64,000 bases of DNA, taken from assembly GCF_027596085.1 (NCBI RefSeq), contig NC_072456.1:23580218-23644217 (forward strand), written 5' to 3'. Numbering within the stretch: the first letter of the stretch is position 1; every line of letters begins with the position of its first letter. The position numbers were made by a program, and so were the translations under genes. This DNA is from Anoplopoma fimbria (taxonomy: Eukaryota > Chordata > Actinopteri > Perciformes > Anoplopomatidae). The notes beneath the pieces are model-generated. The model made no database searches. It was not told the origin of the DNA and saw only the letters and a list, made by a program, of their open reading frames with translations. This document shows positions 60,396 to 64,000 of this stretch, in pieces.

Positions 60396-61064
60396 ATTCT
60401 CTCTATTCTTGTGATTTAGTATTTCATTGTTTCATTGACATCCTGTTCCATTCTTCATGTACAATTTCCATGTTTAGCTCATATTTCTGTTAATTATTAA
60501 GTTATTAAGGCTTGGTAGATGACCACAGTTTGGCTACATGCTTTGACCATTATTTTAATTACATCTATGTAGAGATCTTTGAAAAAATAGTACCTGAATT
60601 TGAGGTACCCCCTGACGCTAAAGTCTCTCATTCAGCCTCATGGTTTTTAAAAAAACTAATATTTGCACCAACATTGTTATCACCCTAAACCGATTAACAG
60701 CAATGTAAAGAGTGACTTCTAGGTATTTCCTATGAGGTTTTTAAAATACATGTGACATTCATTCATCCAGGGAGAGAATTATAATGCTATCAACTTGACA
60801 TTTAATACCCAAGGCACACAGTCATAATATACACCAAGTTTCCTTTCATTGGAAGCCCTTGCAACCAGCCGTGTCAGTCGAGGAAATTTAATTCTCGACA
60901 CACTTAGATCTTCACACATACGCAAACATCTGACTCTTGCTCGGGAAGTTTCAAAGGTTATGTATAAGGGGAGCTGACAGGTTGACAAAAGGCTTATGAA
61001 GAGGGAACATCTCTTTAAGAAAAGAGAAATGTCACTTCTGAAGATGCCGGATAAAGTATGTAAA

Positions 61065-62438
<1,374 letters not shown>

Positions 62439-62912
62439 TTAAAGGGAACATATCATGTTTATTTTCAGTTTCATAGTTGTATTTGTGGTTATTACTAACA
62501 CGTGTTTACATGCCTAAATGTACAGAAAACACATTCGTTTTTTCATACTATCCATCTAAATACACCTGTATTCACCCTCTGTTTGAAACGCTAAGTTTTA
62601 GTCCCGGTTTCTTTAAGCCCCCCTCCCGAAAAAGCCCAGTTTGCTTTGATTGGTTTGCTAGAAAAATGTGGTTGCACCTTTGTAAAGGTATTTCTCAAAC
62701 CGTGGCTCAGATGGGGGTCGATATCTTCTAATGGACCTGCATGTGATAAAGGAAGCGGAGCAGAACTTGAATGACTCGTTGAATCACATGATTTATGATC
62801 TGGTCAGGCCACGAAAAGCTGATGGGTTGTTTCACAATCTGTTGGTAGGCTGGCACATAACAAATGTATGTGCACAAGCTCCACAAAAAGTGAGTTTTTC
62901 ATATATCTTTAA
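62439..62912. mobile_element. TTAA-flanked MITE (family E)
   Basis: TTAA at 62439-62442, then AGGGAACATATCATGTTTA. The right end is TTTTTCATATATC followed by TTTAA at 62908-62912, a decayed inverse. It contains GTTTACATGCCTAAATGTAC and GATTGGTTTGCTAG, echoing the layout of family B. 474 bp. Confidence 0.6.
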
Positions 62913-64000
62913 GTTATAGTACATACATTTGTTTGAACCATCATCATCATCATATTATAATGATGGACACGGTGGCCTTTAGGTGAATTTATGAACAATA
63001 AGTAACTGAATGTAGTAGCATGAATTGCTGTCAGAGAATTGTACACTGTGACGCAAGAAAATTGGGAAAAGATGGCAGTAGTGAAATGATATGCAGAAGC
63101 TAATTGTAAAGTCTAAAGTGAACAGATGAATAGATCCAACCGTCTCACAATCCCATGTGGGGCCCCGCAGCTGGACATCGGGCCCTTGGGCTGAAATATA
63201 TCCACTCTATTTCTGTACCCGCTGTACAAATTGTTCCCCGTGCTGGTCTATCTACACACGCTGTCTTTCCAGATAAAGCCACGGCAGGGGGGTGCGTGGG
63301 GGTGCGCTACGTTTTGGAGGCTTGATTATGCCGAGCGGCAGACCGAGGGAGGCTTTTGGAGACGCTTCAGCAGACAGATCACTGCTGGGCCTCTCCGGGG
63401 TTTGTGTGTTTAGCCGTCCAGCAGCCGAGCGTCACCGTCAGAACTGCTTCCTTGTTGACTGGCGACACTCAAAAAGCTGAGCTCTATGTGGGGAGCGGGG
63501 GACGGGTGTAGAGATCAGCGGGGGAGAAACAAAGGATAGAAGGAGAAAGAGAGAGAGAAGTGGGATGACAGGGATGTAGAGAGGAGCACACAGTTGGTTG
63601 AAGTATTGTAGTGAAATGCACCCGTTTATAAAACCATGAGCAGGTTTTCCCCTTGAGTCTCATTTTAATACATCCAGCTTTTTCAGTGCAGTTAGCGCTG
63701 CTAAACACTGCCTGGTGTTGACTTTTCTTTAACTGTGCTATTTATCACCTTTTTTTATTTCTTTCTCCGTCATCACTTTCCTGGCCTCTACCTTAATCAG
63801 AGTCATTGGCTGTGTTTCGTGGGTGCCTCTTCCGCAGCACAAAACGGCGGCTGGTCGTCGTCCGTCTGGCTCTCTGCGCCGACCATTTGTAGATGATGAG
63901 CTGGCGAAATGTGAGGCAGATTGAGAGATGACGCGGTGATTGCGGCCGCTCTGTGCAGAGTCCATAATGGAGAATATATGTCATGTGCAATTATGAATCT
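62913..64000. other. Intergenic sequence to window end, no gene found
   Basis: Unique sequence. The 63.25-63.99 kb part is GC-richer with short open frames on both strands, but none has splice context or a recognised product. The next human gene in this order is NCAN; no NCAN exon is seen here. Confidence 0.35.

Overview
The window is a piece of a teleost (ray-finned fish) nuclear chromosome. Its genes have short exons with GT-AG introns. Fish-type repeats are everywhere: long (CA)n/(TG)n arrays, an L2-like LINE with a TTACA-repeat tail, tRNA-derived SINE sequence, TTAA-flanked MITEs and Tc1-type inverted ends. The gene order matches human 19p13.11 (TMEM161A, MEF2B, BORCS8, RFXANK, NR2C2AP), which independently supports the gene names.

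Layout. 1-1901 (+): the last five coding exons of tmem161a, with a 3' UTR to about 3.76 kb. 8751-14763 (-): mef2b, eight coding exons and 422 codons, with a probable untranslated first exon near 18.6-18.9 kb. 24010-28303 (+): tmem221, three exons and 308 codons, with a nine-copy minisatellite starting about 30 bp inside intron 1. 29890-32194 (-): borcs8, four exons and 108 codons. 32698-35194 (+): rfxank, eight coding exons and 228 codons, head-to-head with borcs8 across about 500 bp. 35843-37950 (-): nr2c2ap, five exons and 141 codons, tail-to-tail with rfxank. From 38 to 64 kb I find no host coding exon, only transposons, microsatellites and unique sequence that may hold regulatory elements.

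The genes do not form one pathway. Mef2b is a MADS-box transcription factor. Rfxank is the ankyrin subunit of the RFX complex that drives MHC class II promoters. Nr2c2ap is a small partner of the nuclear receptor TR4. Borcs8 is a BORC subunit for lysosome positioning. Tmem161a and tmem221 are multi-pass membrane proteins.

The strongest unusual feature is the last intron of nr2c2ap. It has a textbook minor-spliceosome (U12) AT-AC structure, and only AT-AC splicing restores the conserved C-terminus. Other points worth attention are tmem221 sitting between mef2b and borcs8, a possible shared bidirectional poly(A) signal between rfxank and nr2c2ap, the tmem221 intron minisatellite, a three-layer nested transposon at 39.6-42.0 kb, and two inverted copies of one TTAA-flanked MITE 10 kb apart. 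I see no sign of a wholly new biological system. All exon boundaries were read by eye from splice consensus, reading frame and remembered family sequence; no search was run.
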